Shown here piece after piece: positions 6,470 to 12,936 of a stretch of 12,936 nt of DNA. The notes beneath the pieces were generated by a model. That model was given only the letters and a program-made list of their open reading frames with translations, was not told the origin of the DNA and searched no databases. The position numbers were made by a program, and so were the translations under genes. Position 1 is the stretch's first letter; the number at the start of each line of letters is the position of its first letter. Source of the DNA: Candidatus Heimdallarchaeota archaeon (GTDB lineage Archaea; Asgardarchaeota; Heimdallarchaeia; Heimdallarchaeales; Kariarchaeaceae); the NCBI GenBank assembly GCA_015522385.1, contig WAMJ01000107.1:1-12936 (forward strand). The letters are read 5' to 3'.

Positions 6470-6730
6470 TTATTTCACTGGGAAGAATTTCTTCCCGACC
6501 GCTATGAGGATCTGGTCAACCAGTATCCACTCGGGTATGAAGTGCCAAGGGAACGTCAGAGGAGTCCAGAACAGGGTGAAGTTGTACTCGGGGAGAAAGA
6601 TTGCTGTGAGAAGGGTGTACAGGAATAGGAAGATGTAGACGACCACGATGAAGTATAGGAATCCAGTGAATCCCTTGTTGATCCCGTCGTAGCGCTCTTT
6701 CCCAAATAACTGAGTCAGTATGCTTGCCAT
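6470..6730 (-). CDS. Small two-helix membrane protein of unknown function
   Basis: I place the start at ATG 6730 (86 residues, MASILTQLFGKERYDG...). A longer frame opens at ATG 6784, but ATTATATA (leftward, 6753-6760) lies inside that extension and 23-30 bp before 6730, the leaderless promoter spacing used elsewhere in this window. After a polar N-terminus (about 1-20) there is a strong transmembrane helix (about 21-45, GFLYFIVVVYIFLFLYTLLTAIFL). A tryptophan/proline-rich interfacial loop (FWTPLTFPWHFIPEW) is followed by a second shorter hydrophobic helix and a basic C-terminus (GKKFFPVK). I do not recognise the family. Its neighbour on the same strand is another small membrane protein; a joint role is possible but unsupported. 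Confidence 0.65.
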   Translation of the reverse strand: MASILTQLFGKERYDGINKGFTGFLYFIVVVYIFLFLYTLLTAIFLPEYNFTLFWTPLTFPWHFIPEWILVDQILIAVGKKFFPVK

Positions 6731-6752
6731 ATATGACGATAGACATACCCAG

Positions 6753-6760
6753 TATATAAT
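6753..6760 (-). promoter_or_regulatory. TATA box deciding the start of the small membrane protein
   Basis: Leftward ATTATATA lies 23-30 bp upstream of ATG 6730 and inside the longer alternative frame, which argues against the start at 6784. Confidence 0.55.
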
Positions 6761-6900
6761 AGTACAAGTTCTCGCCATGTCCACACCTACAAGTAAATGC
6801 TGCTTGAAACAGCAAGTGGGAATACCCCGCTAAATGTAGAGATTGTCATAGTAGATGAATATGAGTTAGTTTGATAGAAGTATAGATTCTAAGCGCAGGG

Positions 6901-6944
6901 ATCTACAATATACCTACAAAATATCTACAAAATATCTACATACC
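6901..6944. repeat. Four tandem 11-bp repeats at the 3' end of the secreted-nuclease gene
   Basis: The units are atctacaatat (6901), acctacaaaat (6912), atctacaaaat (6923) and atctacatacc (6934); the last base touches the stop codon of the large gene. Read leftward, the direction of that gene, the units are T-rich (attttgtagat), so the array could act as a transcription terminator or 3'-end processing signal. It could also be a regulator-binding array with one site per helical turn. Confidence 0.65.
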
Positions 6945-9900
6945 TAAAAAGTACCTGAACCGGGCGTACCATTTGAACTGTAGGTCGTCCAGTCATTCAC
7001 GGTGTCCGTGTCGTTAAGGTCAATACGGGCAATGGTCTGACCTGTGGATGCTGTGATCGACCAACCTGTAATGTAATTCTCCCATGCCACCATATCTACC
7101 TCGACACCGTTGTTGTCACTGAGTATCACTTGGTCACCAGAATTGCTGAGGGATAATGTGAGACCAGAGACATCGGGAGCGTAACCGTACAGAGCGGTGA
7201 AACCAGCACTGTCACGGGCCACGACGAGGTATCCTCCTGCGGTGATGACTGTGCCACTCGGAATTGTGAATGTCCTGGAGTTGTCGCTGAGAGTCCACCC
7301 TGACAGATCCACATCTGCTCCTGTCGGGTTGTATAACTCGATCCACTCCTCCTTGGAGTCCGTACCCACCGTGTCGTAGTATACTTCAGAGATGATCACG
7401 TAGTTCAGACCTCCGCTGAGGGTGGTGGAGGTTAATGGCGCCGAGGCAGTACCCTCGTTCCCAGAGGTGTCGACAGCGCTCACCGTGTAGGTATAACTGG
7501 TTGAGGCTGACAGACCTGCGTCGGTGTAGGACGTTGCAGTGGTGGTGGCAATTTGCACGGAGTCCCTGTATACCACGTAGTAAGAGAGGTCGGACTCGGT
7601 GTTGGCGTTCCACGAGAAGCTCACGGAGTCTGCGGTGACCGAGGTCTCAACCAACCCGACGACCTGAGCAGGGGGTACGGTGTCACCGGGGTTCCACGCA
7701 CTGAGATCCATAGTCAAGTCGACCGTGTAGTGATCTGAGCCCGTGGCAGCGGATGTAGTGTCGCCCACTGTGGAGCTGAGCATCGTGGAGACAAGCGGAT
7801 CATTGACGAAGATGAAGTCAATCCTTGACTCGTAGGGTGCGGTGAAGTACGTGTATCCGGGGTCGGATGGGTTGAGTGTTCTGAAGGCATCGGTGTAGCT
7901 CTGAACCTGTGGGGCATTCGGGTGTAGTGGATTGATTGTCATATTGACGGGACCGTACCCGAGGTTGCCGTTAGGAGCCAGAGCACCTGTGTCCTCTGGT
8001 GAGAACGAGTTGAGATCACCGGCATAGATAATATTCGCCGTACCTAGGGAGTCCATGTAGTTCAGGATACCCTCCTGAGCCCTCTCTCTCTTGTTCTCGT
8101 TCGTGGGACCCGTGCTCGCCTTGAGGTGGGCACCCACGATGTACAACTGCTCAGTACCGACCTGCAGATTGACGCTGAAGAAGTCGTGGGAGACGTCGAA
8201 GGTGGAGCCATCGTCGAGGGTGACGAGGGCGATGAGCTCTGCAGAGTTGATGTCGAAACGACTGAGCACTGCTATACCCGTGTACTGGCTTCCCTGTCCG
8301 TACAGAATGGTCTGGCGGTAAGGAACCTCTGAGCTGAAGTACTTGTTCAACTCAACTGTCAGGGCATTCATCGTGGCGTTACCGTCGTCGTCCATGTCAC
8401 CAGTCTCTACTAGAAGGACGATATCCGCGTTCTCCTCCTTAAGCACATCCACGAAACTCGGGTTGGTACCCGAAGCCTCGATGTTGTATGTCATGAATTT
8501 CACATTGGAATAGTCTGGAGTTGGGGCGATGTACGCCGAGTTATCCACAGTCACTGTTATAGTCTGTGATCCAGAGTTGCCAGAGACGTCCGAGACGGTG
8601 GCGGTTATAGTGTGAGTACCGTCTGCGTACTGCGTGGAGTCCCACTGGTAGAGGCTGCTAGCAGACACAGATATACCATCAATCTGGATGTCCCAGATCA
8701 TGTACGAGGTGTCTGAAGCGACGACGGATATGTCTACTATTCCCGAGACGACCTCTGCATCCGTGGGATTGACGATGCTGACAGTGGGTGCCACAGTGTC
8801 CGAGCTGAAGCTGTGCCCCGCACTTGGGTACTGTGTTGGCTGGCTGCTGGTTCCGTCTGCGTGCTGTACCTGTGCAAACTCTGCAGAGCATTCGGTGGTA
8901 GATCCATTCCAGAGAACAGCGGAGACACAGTAATAGTAGGTCTGTTCAGGTACCACGTTGGAGTCACTGTAGAAACCAACCGCCCAGTTTACCTCCTGAA
9001 TGAGCTCGTAGGTGGACAAGCTCTCGTTCCACCTGTACACAAGGTACTCCTTGACGAGGTTGGACGGTGAGTTACCGTTGAGATGAGGTCTCCACGATAC
9101 GAAGTTGGAGCCGGGATAACCACTGTAGTGTCTTGTGACAATCCTCGGGGCTGCGGTGGGATCGGTATCGTAAGCATTGGCGTCATCGAGGTACTCGACT
9201 GTCCTCGCGATGTACTGTCGGGCAACTGCTGCGTTGTGGATCACCACGCTGTTCTCGTCGTTCTGGTTGAATCCTGAGTTGCTGAAGTTGGTGCTTCCTG
9301 TCCAGACAATCTGCCCGTCAATGACCATAAATTTGTGGTGGTAGACTCCAGGGTTGGCGTCAACCACACCTCCTCCCCACGCGATGATGTCGTCTGCCTC
9401 AGCGTATGCGTTTCTCCAGCCCCTGTAGTCAAAGACACCTTGGATCGCAACTCCACGGTCACGAGCACGGACTATGGCATCGTAGATCGTGTTCTCCGTA
9501 AGGTAGAATGCTGAGATGTAGATGGAGCTGTTGGCGGAGTCGATGAGCTGGATCATCCTTGCTAGACCATTGTCCACCGGTGCGAAGTAGACCTCCACCT
9601 TAGTGGCTCCCACCATTGTGACCTCCTCGTTGTTATCCACCTTGCTCTTTCCGCTGATGTTGGAGAAGAGCTGGTTGAACTCTGCCTCGAAGATCTGTGC
9701 AACCGAAGTTGACTTGATCATGATGCCGTCGTTGGCATTGAACAACGTCCCAGTCTCGGTCGGGTTGTAGCTCCCTGTCCAGACATAGGTGGAGTCGACG
9801 ATGAAGAACTTGTTGTGCATGAGGTACGACGTATTGACGTACTGCACACTCACTCCTGCATCGATCAGGCTCTGCACCTCATACAGGTTCTCGAAATGGA

Positions 9901-10948
9901 TGGCAACTCTCACCTGAACCCCGCGGGACTGGGCTGCAATCAGGCTGTCAAGTATGGGCTGCCATGTCATGTGGTACACAGCGACATCGATGCTTGTGGT
10001 CGCGCTGTCGAGCATAGCGGTAAGACCAGAGGAGATATTACCCTCCTGACCCGCGAAGTTCGTCATCTTCGGCACACCTGACAATGGATCAGTGTAGTAG
10101 ACCTTGAAGAGCTCAGAGGTCGGGGAATTGGCGACGGATACTGATACGCTGGCAGAACCAACGTTCCCAGAGGGATCGGTTGCTTTGCAGGTCACGGTGT
10201 GGATGGTGTCCGTCTCTGAAGTGGTGTCCCACGAGTAGCTATTGGAGGTAGATCTCTGCACTCCGTCGATCTCGATGGAGTATGAAGATATAGTTCCGCT
10301 GTCGTCAGAGGCACTGCATGTAACAGAGACCGTACCCGAGACCACACTCCCATCGACCGGAGAGTCAACGGTGACGGTCGGGGGATAGATATCACCAGCT
10401 ACCGAATAACCCGAGCCCGGATTACCCAAGTCCACCGCTGCCGCCCAGTCGGAGTTTGAGTCTGTGTCTATGGGCTCCAACTGAGCGTCGGCCACCCGCT
10501 GGATCGGCTTGTTCGTGGCACCGACCGTCCAACCAGCGACGAAGCCCTCCCATGCGACAAAGTCCACCTCGGTTCCCGAGGAGTCCTTCAGTGACAGCTG
10601 GTCACCGCTGTTCCCCAAGGCAAGGGTCAGGGTGGCAGAGTCAGGGGCGAATCCGTACAATGCCGTGAAGGCAGCCGAGTCTCTCGCCCAGACGAAGTAC
10701 TCACCCGGACCGATGATGAACGATGGGAAGGTATTGCTCTTGGAGTTGTCCGATAGCGTCCACCCCGCAAGGTCAATCGTCTGTGAGGACGGGTTATAAA
10801 TCTCTACCCATTCCTCGGTAGAGTCCGAGTTAGGGGCATCATACATTACCTCCGATATCAGGAGGTGAGTGGGGGCCACCGATGAACCTTGGAAGTTAAT
10901 AGTCCCGAGGATCAGGAGGCCGAGTAATAGGAGTGATCTCATTTTCAT
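6944..10948 (-). CDS. Secreted multidomain nuclease: LTD–Ig–PLD–FN3–Ig–EEP–FN3–LTD
   Basis: I start this 1334-residue protein at ATG 10948: GGAGA lies 7 nt upstream and a TATA box at 11001-11008, which excludes the longer frame from 11002. Domains run as follows. Signal peptide 1-26. Lamin-tail domain about 28-180 (EEWVEIYNPS, GWTLSDNS, NSGDQLSL). Ig-like about 190-272. PLD-type nuclease about 282-590 with two HxKx4D motifs, HNKFFIVD (378-385) and HHKFMVID (537-544). FN3-like about 602-694. Ig-like about 720-802. Endonuclease/exonuclease/phosphatase domain about 816-1082 with TYNIE, E848 (VETGD), AHLK (940-943), GDLN (977-980), RIDFIF and SDH (1071-1073), all catalytic signatures present. FN3 about 1090-1177. 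Second lamin-tail domain 1181-1334. There is no C-terminal anchor. The likely role is extracellular DNA or RNA degradation or nutrient (phosphate) scavenging. Lamin-tail domains are known beside EEP hydrolases in prokaryotes; one chain holding both PLD and EEP enzymes is unusual. Confidence 0.9.
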   Translation of the reverse strand: MKMRSLLLLGLLILGTINFQGSSVAPTHLLISEVMYDAPNSDSTEEWVEIYNPSSQTIDLAGWTLSDNSKSNTFPSFIIGPGEYFVWARDSAAFTALYGFAPDSATLTLALGNSGDQLSLKDSSGTEVDFVAWEGFVAGWTVGATNKPIQRVADAQLEPIDTDSNSDWAAAVDLGNPGSGYSVAGDIYPPTVTVDSPVDGSVVSGTVSVTCSASDDSGTISSYSIEIDGVQRSTSNSYSWDTTSETDTIHTVTCKATDPSGNVGSASVSVSVANSPTSELFKVYYTDPLSGVPKMTNFAGQEGNISSGLTAMLDSATTSIDVAVYHMTWQPILDSLIAAQSRGVQVRVAIHFENLYEVQSLIDAGVSVQYVNTSYLMHNKFFIVDSTYVWTGSYNPTETGTLFNANDGIMIKSTSVAQIFEAEFNQLFSNISGKSKVDNNEEVTMVGATKVEVYFAPVDNGLARMIQLIDSANSSIYISAFYLTENTIYDAIVRARDRGVAIQGVFDYRGWRNAYAEADDIIAWGGGVVDANPGVYHHKFMVIDGQIVWTGSTNFSNSGFNQNDENSVVIHNAAVARQYIARTVEYLDDANAYDTDPTAAPRIVTRHYSGYPGSNFVSWRPHLNGNSPSNLVKEYLVYRWNESLSTYELIQEVNWAVGFYSDSNVVPEQTYYYCVSAVLWNGSTTECSAEFAQVQHADGTSSQPTQYPSAGHSFSSDTVAPTVSIVNPTDAEVVSGIVDISVVASDTSYMIWDIQIDGISVSASSLYQWDSTQYADGTHTITATVSDVSGNSGSQTITVTVDNSAYIAPTPDYSNVKFMTYNIEASGTNPSFVDVLKEENADIVLLVETGDMDDDGNATMNALTVELNKYFSSEVPYRQTILYGQGSQYTGIAVLSRFDINSAELIALVTLDDGSTFDVSHDFFSVNLQVGTEQLYIVGAHLKASTGPTNENKRERAQEGILNYMDSLGTANIIYAGDLNSFSPEDTGALAPNGNLGYGPVNMTINPLHPNAPQVQSYTDAFRTLNPSDPGYTYFTAPYESRIDFIFVNDPLVSTMLSSTVGDTTSAATGSDHYTVDLTMDLSAWNPGDTVPPAQVVGLVETSVTADSVSFSWNANTESDLSYYVVYRDSVQIATTTATSYTDAGLSASTSYTYTVSAVDTSGNEGTASAPLTSTTLSGGLNYVIISEVYYDTVGTDSKEEWIELYNPTGADVDLSGWTLSDNSRTFTIPSGTVITAGGYLVVARDSAGFTALYGYAPDVSGLTLSLSNSGDQVILSDNNGVEVDMVAWENYITGWSITASTGQTIARIDLNDTDTVNDWTTYSSNGTPGSGTF

Positions 10949-10954
10949 GGTTTT

Positions 10955-10960
10955 GTCTCC
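10955..10960 (-). promoter_or_regulatory. Shine-Dalgarno sequence deciding the start of the secreted nuclease
   Basis: Leftward GGAGAC ends 6 nt before ATG 10948. The ATG two codons further in (10942) also lies within reach. A ribosome-binding site is consistent with the leader of roughly 30 nt implied by the TATA box at 11001-11008. Confidence 0.55.
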
Positions 10961-11000
10961 AACTAATGGATTAACTAAACATGTGATCGATAAGAATAGC

Positions 11001-11008
11001 ATTTATAA
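11001..11008 (-). promoter_or_regulatory. TATA box of the secreted nuclease gene
   Basis: Leftward TTATAAAT lies 53-60 bp upstream of ATG 10948, predicting transcription from about 10978 and a leader of about 30 nt. The stretch reads ATTTATAATT rightward and could in principle also serve a rightward transcript. Confidence 0.5.
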
Positions 11009-11101
11009 TTATTCGGGTTATGAAAGCGGCTCTAAATGCGTTCAGTGTGTAGGAGAAAAGCCCCAGTATGAAAACAGTAAATTCTGAATGATCGCGTACT
11101 C

Positions 11102-11300
11102 TGAGGGAAAATCACGGTTGGCGCAGTTCCCTCAATTCGTTCCGAAATTATCAGAACTGGTGGGAAAAAGGAGAGCAAACTCGGAACCATACTACATGAA
11201 CAGATCTGAGGGTAGTGGACAGCTGATTAGAATTCTCTGAGGGAGCCTACTCACCATGTACAGAGGATGCTCTCCGGTGTTTGGTGGAGAACTACATGGT
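11102..11300. ncRNA. Candidate structured RNA (series of perfect inverted repeats)
   Basis: This gene-free stretch carries several stems in a row. TGAGGGAA (11102-11109) pairs with TTCCCTCA (11127-11134); GTTCCGA (11139-11145) with TCGGAAC (11181-11187); ACTAC (11191-11195) with GTAGT (11212-11216); ACCATGTA (11253-11260) with TACATGGT (11293-11300), enclosing TCTCC (11271-11275) with GGAGA (11286-11290). They do not overlap except for the nested last pair. Strand is undetermined: it could be a leftward extension of the tRNA-Leu transcript or a rightward RNA. I found no RNase P, SRP or 5S signature on either strand. Low confidence without folding or comparative support. Confidence 0.3.
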
Positions 11301-11322
11301 CATATCACCTAATTTCACAAAA

Positions 11323-11406
11323 TACCAGAGGTGGGATTTGAACCCACGAACCACTAAGGAGAGGATCTTAAGTCCCCCGCCGTTGACCAGGCTTGGCGAC
11401 TCTGGT
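11323..11406 (-). tRNA. tRNA-Leu (anticodon UAA)
   Basis: On the minus strand the 84-nt gene begins ACCAGAG, which pairs with CTCTGGT at the 3' end followed by discriminator A. The D arm is GCC...GGC; the anticodon stem GGGGA/TCCTC encloses the loop CTTAAGA with anticodon TAA. A long variable arm (TCCTTAGTGGTTC) marks a class II tRNA, and the T arm is GTGGG-TTCAAAT-CCCAC. No intron and no encoded CCA are present, so CCA is added after transcription. A TTTATAAA box lies 25-32 bp upstream. Confidence 0.95.
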
Positions 11407-11430
11407 GTCTGATGAATCTGCTCGTGTGAA

Positions 11431-11438
11431 TTTATAAA
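11431..11438 (-). promoter_or_regulatory. TATA box of tRNA-Leu
   Basis: TTTATAAA (palindromic, so identical on both strands) lies 25-32 bp upstream of the tRNA 5' end, the standard archaeal tRNA promoter spacing; transcription would begin at or very near the mature 5' end. Confidence 0.75.
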
Positions 11439-11519
11439 ATCAGTCATAGGTTATGGGAGAAGGAGCCTTTTCAAGGTCTAATTCTCCTGAGGAACCGTAC
11501 CAAGCAAGTAGGAGTAAAC

Positions 11520-11963
11520 TCACGATGCGGACAGTGTGAGTTCCTCCCCTAGATTACCGCCCAGTAGATCCAAGAGTTCCTGCATAACCAAGAGCTCTGC
11601 GTACTGCTCGGGAATGGGTCGATCGACCAGGTCTGCAATGGCCGTTCTGGATCTTTCCAGGTACTTGGAGTGCTCACCAGAGAAGAGCAGACTCCCGTCC
11701 TCTCGGGTGATTCCCTCGATGGACATCGAGTCAACCGAGGTGAGGTCAACCCGCGATAGAAGCTGCCTGACCAAGGTCATGGGAACATTGCAGTCACCGA
11801 GCTTAGCCTTGAGTACCGCACGAATCATCTTGTCATCTGGAACTTCGCAGAGGAGTTTTAAGAGGTTCGAGAAGTTGAGGTCAACCTGCTCCATAGCAGA
11901 GGTGAATGGAGTAGTAAGTACTTGCTCTAGCCCGACAGTAATGGGAGGGTGTGTGATCACCAT
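11520..11963 (-). CDS. Hypothetical helical protein, unrecognised
   Basis: I choose ATG 11963 (147 residues, MVITHPPITVGLEQ...). A TATA-like TATATATT (leftward, 11984-11991) lies 21-28 bp upstream, inside the longer frame that opens at 12068. After a short N-terminal strand the rest is largely alpha-helical and acidic. Helices lie at about 24-40 (VDLNFSNLLKLLCEV), 43-55 (KMIRAVLKAKLG), 61-70 (LVRQLLSRV), 97-115 (SKYLERSRTAIADLV) and 119-135 (EQYAELLVMQELLDLLG). Two cysteines are present, with no metal cluster, signal peptide or transmembrane segment. I recognise no family; the helix pattern suggests a cytosolic interaction domain. It lies upstream of tRNA-Leu on the same strand with a separate promoter. 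Confidence 0.65.
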   Translation of the reverse strand: MVITHPPITVGLEQVLTTPFTSAMEQVDLNFSNLLKLLCEVPDDKMIRAVLKAKLGDCNVPMTLVRQLLSRVDLTSVDSMSIEGITREDGSLLFSGEHSKYLERSRTAIADLVDRPIPEQYAELLVMQELLDLLGGNLGEELTLSAS

Positions 11964-11983
11964 ACAGACTGTTTGATTTCTGA

Positions 11984-11991
11984 AATATATA
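11984..11991 (-). promoter_or_regulatory. TATA box deciding the start of the hypothetical helical protein
   Basis: Leftward TATATATT lies 21-28 bp upstream of ATG 11963, predicting a leaderless mRNA and arguing against the start at 12068. Confidence 0.5.
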
Positions 11992-12150
11992 CTGCTGAAG
12001 GATCTCAGGTTAGTCTTGCTTTGCCATCGAGATCGAACTTGTCGAATTTCGTCATCCCACCACATCAATCACTATAACCTAGACTTCCTCTTTCAGGCCT
12101 ACCAAGATCAGATTTATTAAATACAAAGGAGACAACTTATCTATGAAAAA

Positions 12151-12241
12151 AAACCATATAGTATAAACCCATACCCTAAATTATGGGTATATGAGCCCAT
12201 ATATCTACAATCAATTTCATTTAGAGTATAATGTTTAAATA
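12151..12241 (+). promoter_or_regulatory. AT-rich control region with repeated CCATA motifs and TATA box
   Basis: A TATA-like TTTAAATA (12234-12241) is 23-30 bp before GTG 12264. Upstream of it CCATA occurs four times: CCATATA (12154), CCCATA (12168), inverted TATGGG (12182-12187) and CCCATATA (12196). The central pair forms the palindrome ACCCATA-8 nt-TATGGGT (12167-12188). This looks like an operator array for a dimeric regulator, or a hairpin. The regulator is unknown. Confidence 0.45.
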
Positions 12242-12263
12242 TATTCAATGAAGAAGAAATTAT

Positions 12264-12821
12264 GTGAAAAGAATTAATACTTTTGTGCTTCTATTACTTC
12301 TGATAATATCACATCGACCGGTTGTGAGTGCAGAAGATATAGATGACACAGACCATTTTTATGATGACGATTGTGAATCATCAAAGAATCGAATTCTATC
12401 ATTGGCAAACACTCTTATCGCTGCAGGTTGGGAGATGCTCCATTTTGGATATAATCCAGGTGATTCATTTCTTAGGTTTGCATTTGCTCTTGATCAGACT
12501 TCTCTTGGTGATGATGGCGAATTCAGAATGGGTGATGCAAATTTTGATAAATGTAACTCTGACGAGTTTGACAATAATTTTCTTTATACATATGATGTGG
12601 AGACTAATCAATGGATAGTTGACTATGGATCCAATTCAAAATCATCTTCAGTCACTGTTGATTGGTCTCTTGTGGCCGCCGGTGTTTTAATTACGGTAGT
12701 TGTTGTTGGAATTCTCGCAATATACGTATATTCAGGTGGTACTACCGGAGGTGGAGGTGGGGGTGGAAGTTGTAGTATTGGAAAAATAAATCCTATACCG
12801 ACATACGGAATATGCCCATAA
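12264..12821 (+). CDS. Secreted single-pass membrane protein with glycine-rich C-terminal tail
   Basis: The 185-residue protein starts at GTG 12264; the overlapping ATG at 12262 runs directly into TGA, and the TATA-like box 23-30 bp upstream fits a leaderless mRNA. A signal peptide is clear (1-22: KR, then a leucine/isoleucine core, ending VVSA). The exposed part (23-130) is acidic, with DDTDHFYDDD near its start and cysteines C37 and C97 that could form a disulphide. A strong transmembrane helix (about 135-156) is followed by GGTTGGGGGGG and a short tail with C170 and C184. I recognise no family. Base composition and codon choice (AAA, ATT, TTT, AAT) are much more AT-rich than in the genes to the left, which suggests recent acquisition or a different expression class. 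Confidence 0.7.
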   Translation: MKRINTFVLLLLLIISHRPVVSAEDIDDTDHFYDDDCESSKNRILSLANTLIAAGWEMLHFGYNPGDSFLRFAFALDQTSLGDDGEFRMGDANFDKCNSDEFDNNFLYTYDVETNQWIVDYGSNSKSSSVTVDWSLVAAGVLITVVVVGILAIYVYSGGTTGGGGGGGSCSIGKINPIPTYGICP

Positions 12822-12833
12822 TGAGCTGATCTG

Positions 12834-12936
12834 ATGTACGTACAAACAATATTCATATCATCAACAACTGTCCTCGATAAGTTCAGAGAATCAGTCTATT
12901 CCAAGGGTTTGGATAAGTTGGAGAGACTTCGTATCA
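12834..12936 (+). CDS. Possible start of a further gene (partial, cut by window edge)
   Basis: From ATG 12834 the frame stays open to the last base (34 codons: MYVQTIFISSTTVLD, then a charged helical stretch with KFRESVYSKGLDKLERLRI-like composition). It begins 12 bp after the stop of the secreted membrane protein on the same strand, so the two could be co-transcribed. There is no clear ribosome-binding sequence, and the fragment is too short to identify. Confidence 0.4.
   Translation, partial: MYVQTIFISSTTVLDKFRESVYSKGLDKLERLRI

Noticed and set aside
6731..6784. N-terminal extension of the small membrane protein to ATG 6784
   Set aside because: A good TATA box lies inside the extension at the leaderless distance from the internal ATG 6730.
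11087..11322. RNase P, SRP or 5S RNA
   Set aside because: The conserved sequence blocks of these RNAs were looked for on both strands and not seen; only generic inverted repeats support a structured RNA here.
12623..12856. Leftward frame with a run of prolines
   Set aside because: It is the reverse reading of the glycine-rich tail (GGT/GGA) of the secreted membrane protein, which has a clear signal peptide and transmembrane helix in the other direction.

Overview
The window looks archaeal. Several genes have an AT-rich TATA-like box centred about 25 nt upstream of the start codon with no room for a leader, and GTG starts are common. The single tRNA has no encoded CCA and has a TTTATAAA box 25-32 bp upstream of its 5' end. 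Ribosome-binding sequences appear only where a leader exists, at 3850 and 10948. Base composition is moderate, with an AT-rich right edge. The leucine-rich-repeat and lamin-tail proteins would fit an Asgard-type or other uncultured sediment archaeon, but nothing here fixes the lineage.

Left part (1-2414). The C-terminus of a leucine-rich-repeat protein is followed by 327 bp with no gene but with degenerate direct repeats. Next comes a candidate nucleotide-signalling or defence cluster: a stand-alone CARF-like sensor (leftward), and diverging from it across 77 bp a PIN-like nuclease followed 21 bp later by a very small DNA polymerase beta-type nucleotidyltransferase. No CRISPR array or cas gene is visible in the window.

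Middle (2415-5009). Two metabolic genes diverge: an M24 Xaa-Pro dipeptidase with all metal ligands intact, and a fold-type-I PLP aminotransferase. They are plausibly part of peptide and amino-acid catabolism. At 5054-5857 there is a protein with an amphipathic, partly hydrophobic N-terminus and a C-terminal HEPN-like RNxxxH motif.

Right-middle (5910-11010). Two small integral membrane proteins, one strikingly methionine-rich, are followed by a 1334-residue secreted protein. Its order is signal peptide, lamin-tail domain, Ig-like, phospholipase-D-type nuclease (two HKD motifs), FN3-like, Ig-like, endonuclease/exonuclease/phosphatase domain, FN3, lamin-tail domain. It is most simply read as an extracellular nucleic-acid-degrading enzyme. 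A run of four 11-bp tandem repeats sits at its 3' end.

Right end (11011-12936). About 200 bp carry several consecutive perfect inverted repeats (a possible structured RNA), followed by tRNA-Leu(UAA), an unrecognised 147-residue leaderless gene, an AT-rich regulatory region with repeated CCATA-type motifs, an AT-rich secreted single-pass membrane protein with a glycine-rich tail, and the start of a further possible gene cut by the window edge.

The most interesting proposal is that the CARF, PIN and nucleotidyltransferase genes, possibly with the HEPN-like protein 2.6 kb away, form a CRISPR-independent nucleotide-signalling and RNA-cleavage module. This rests on motif reading only.
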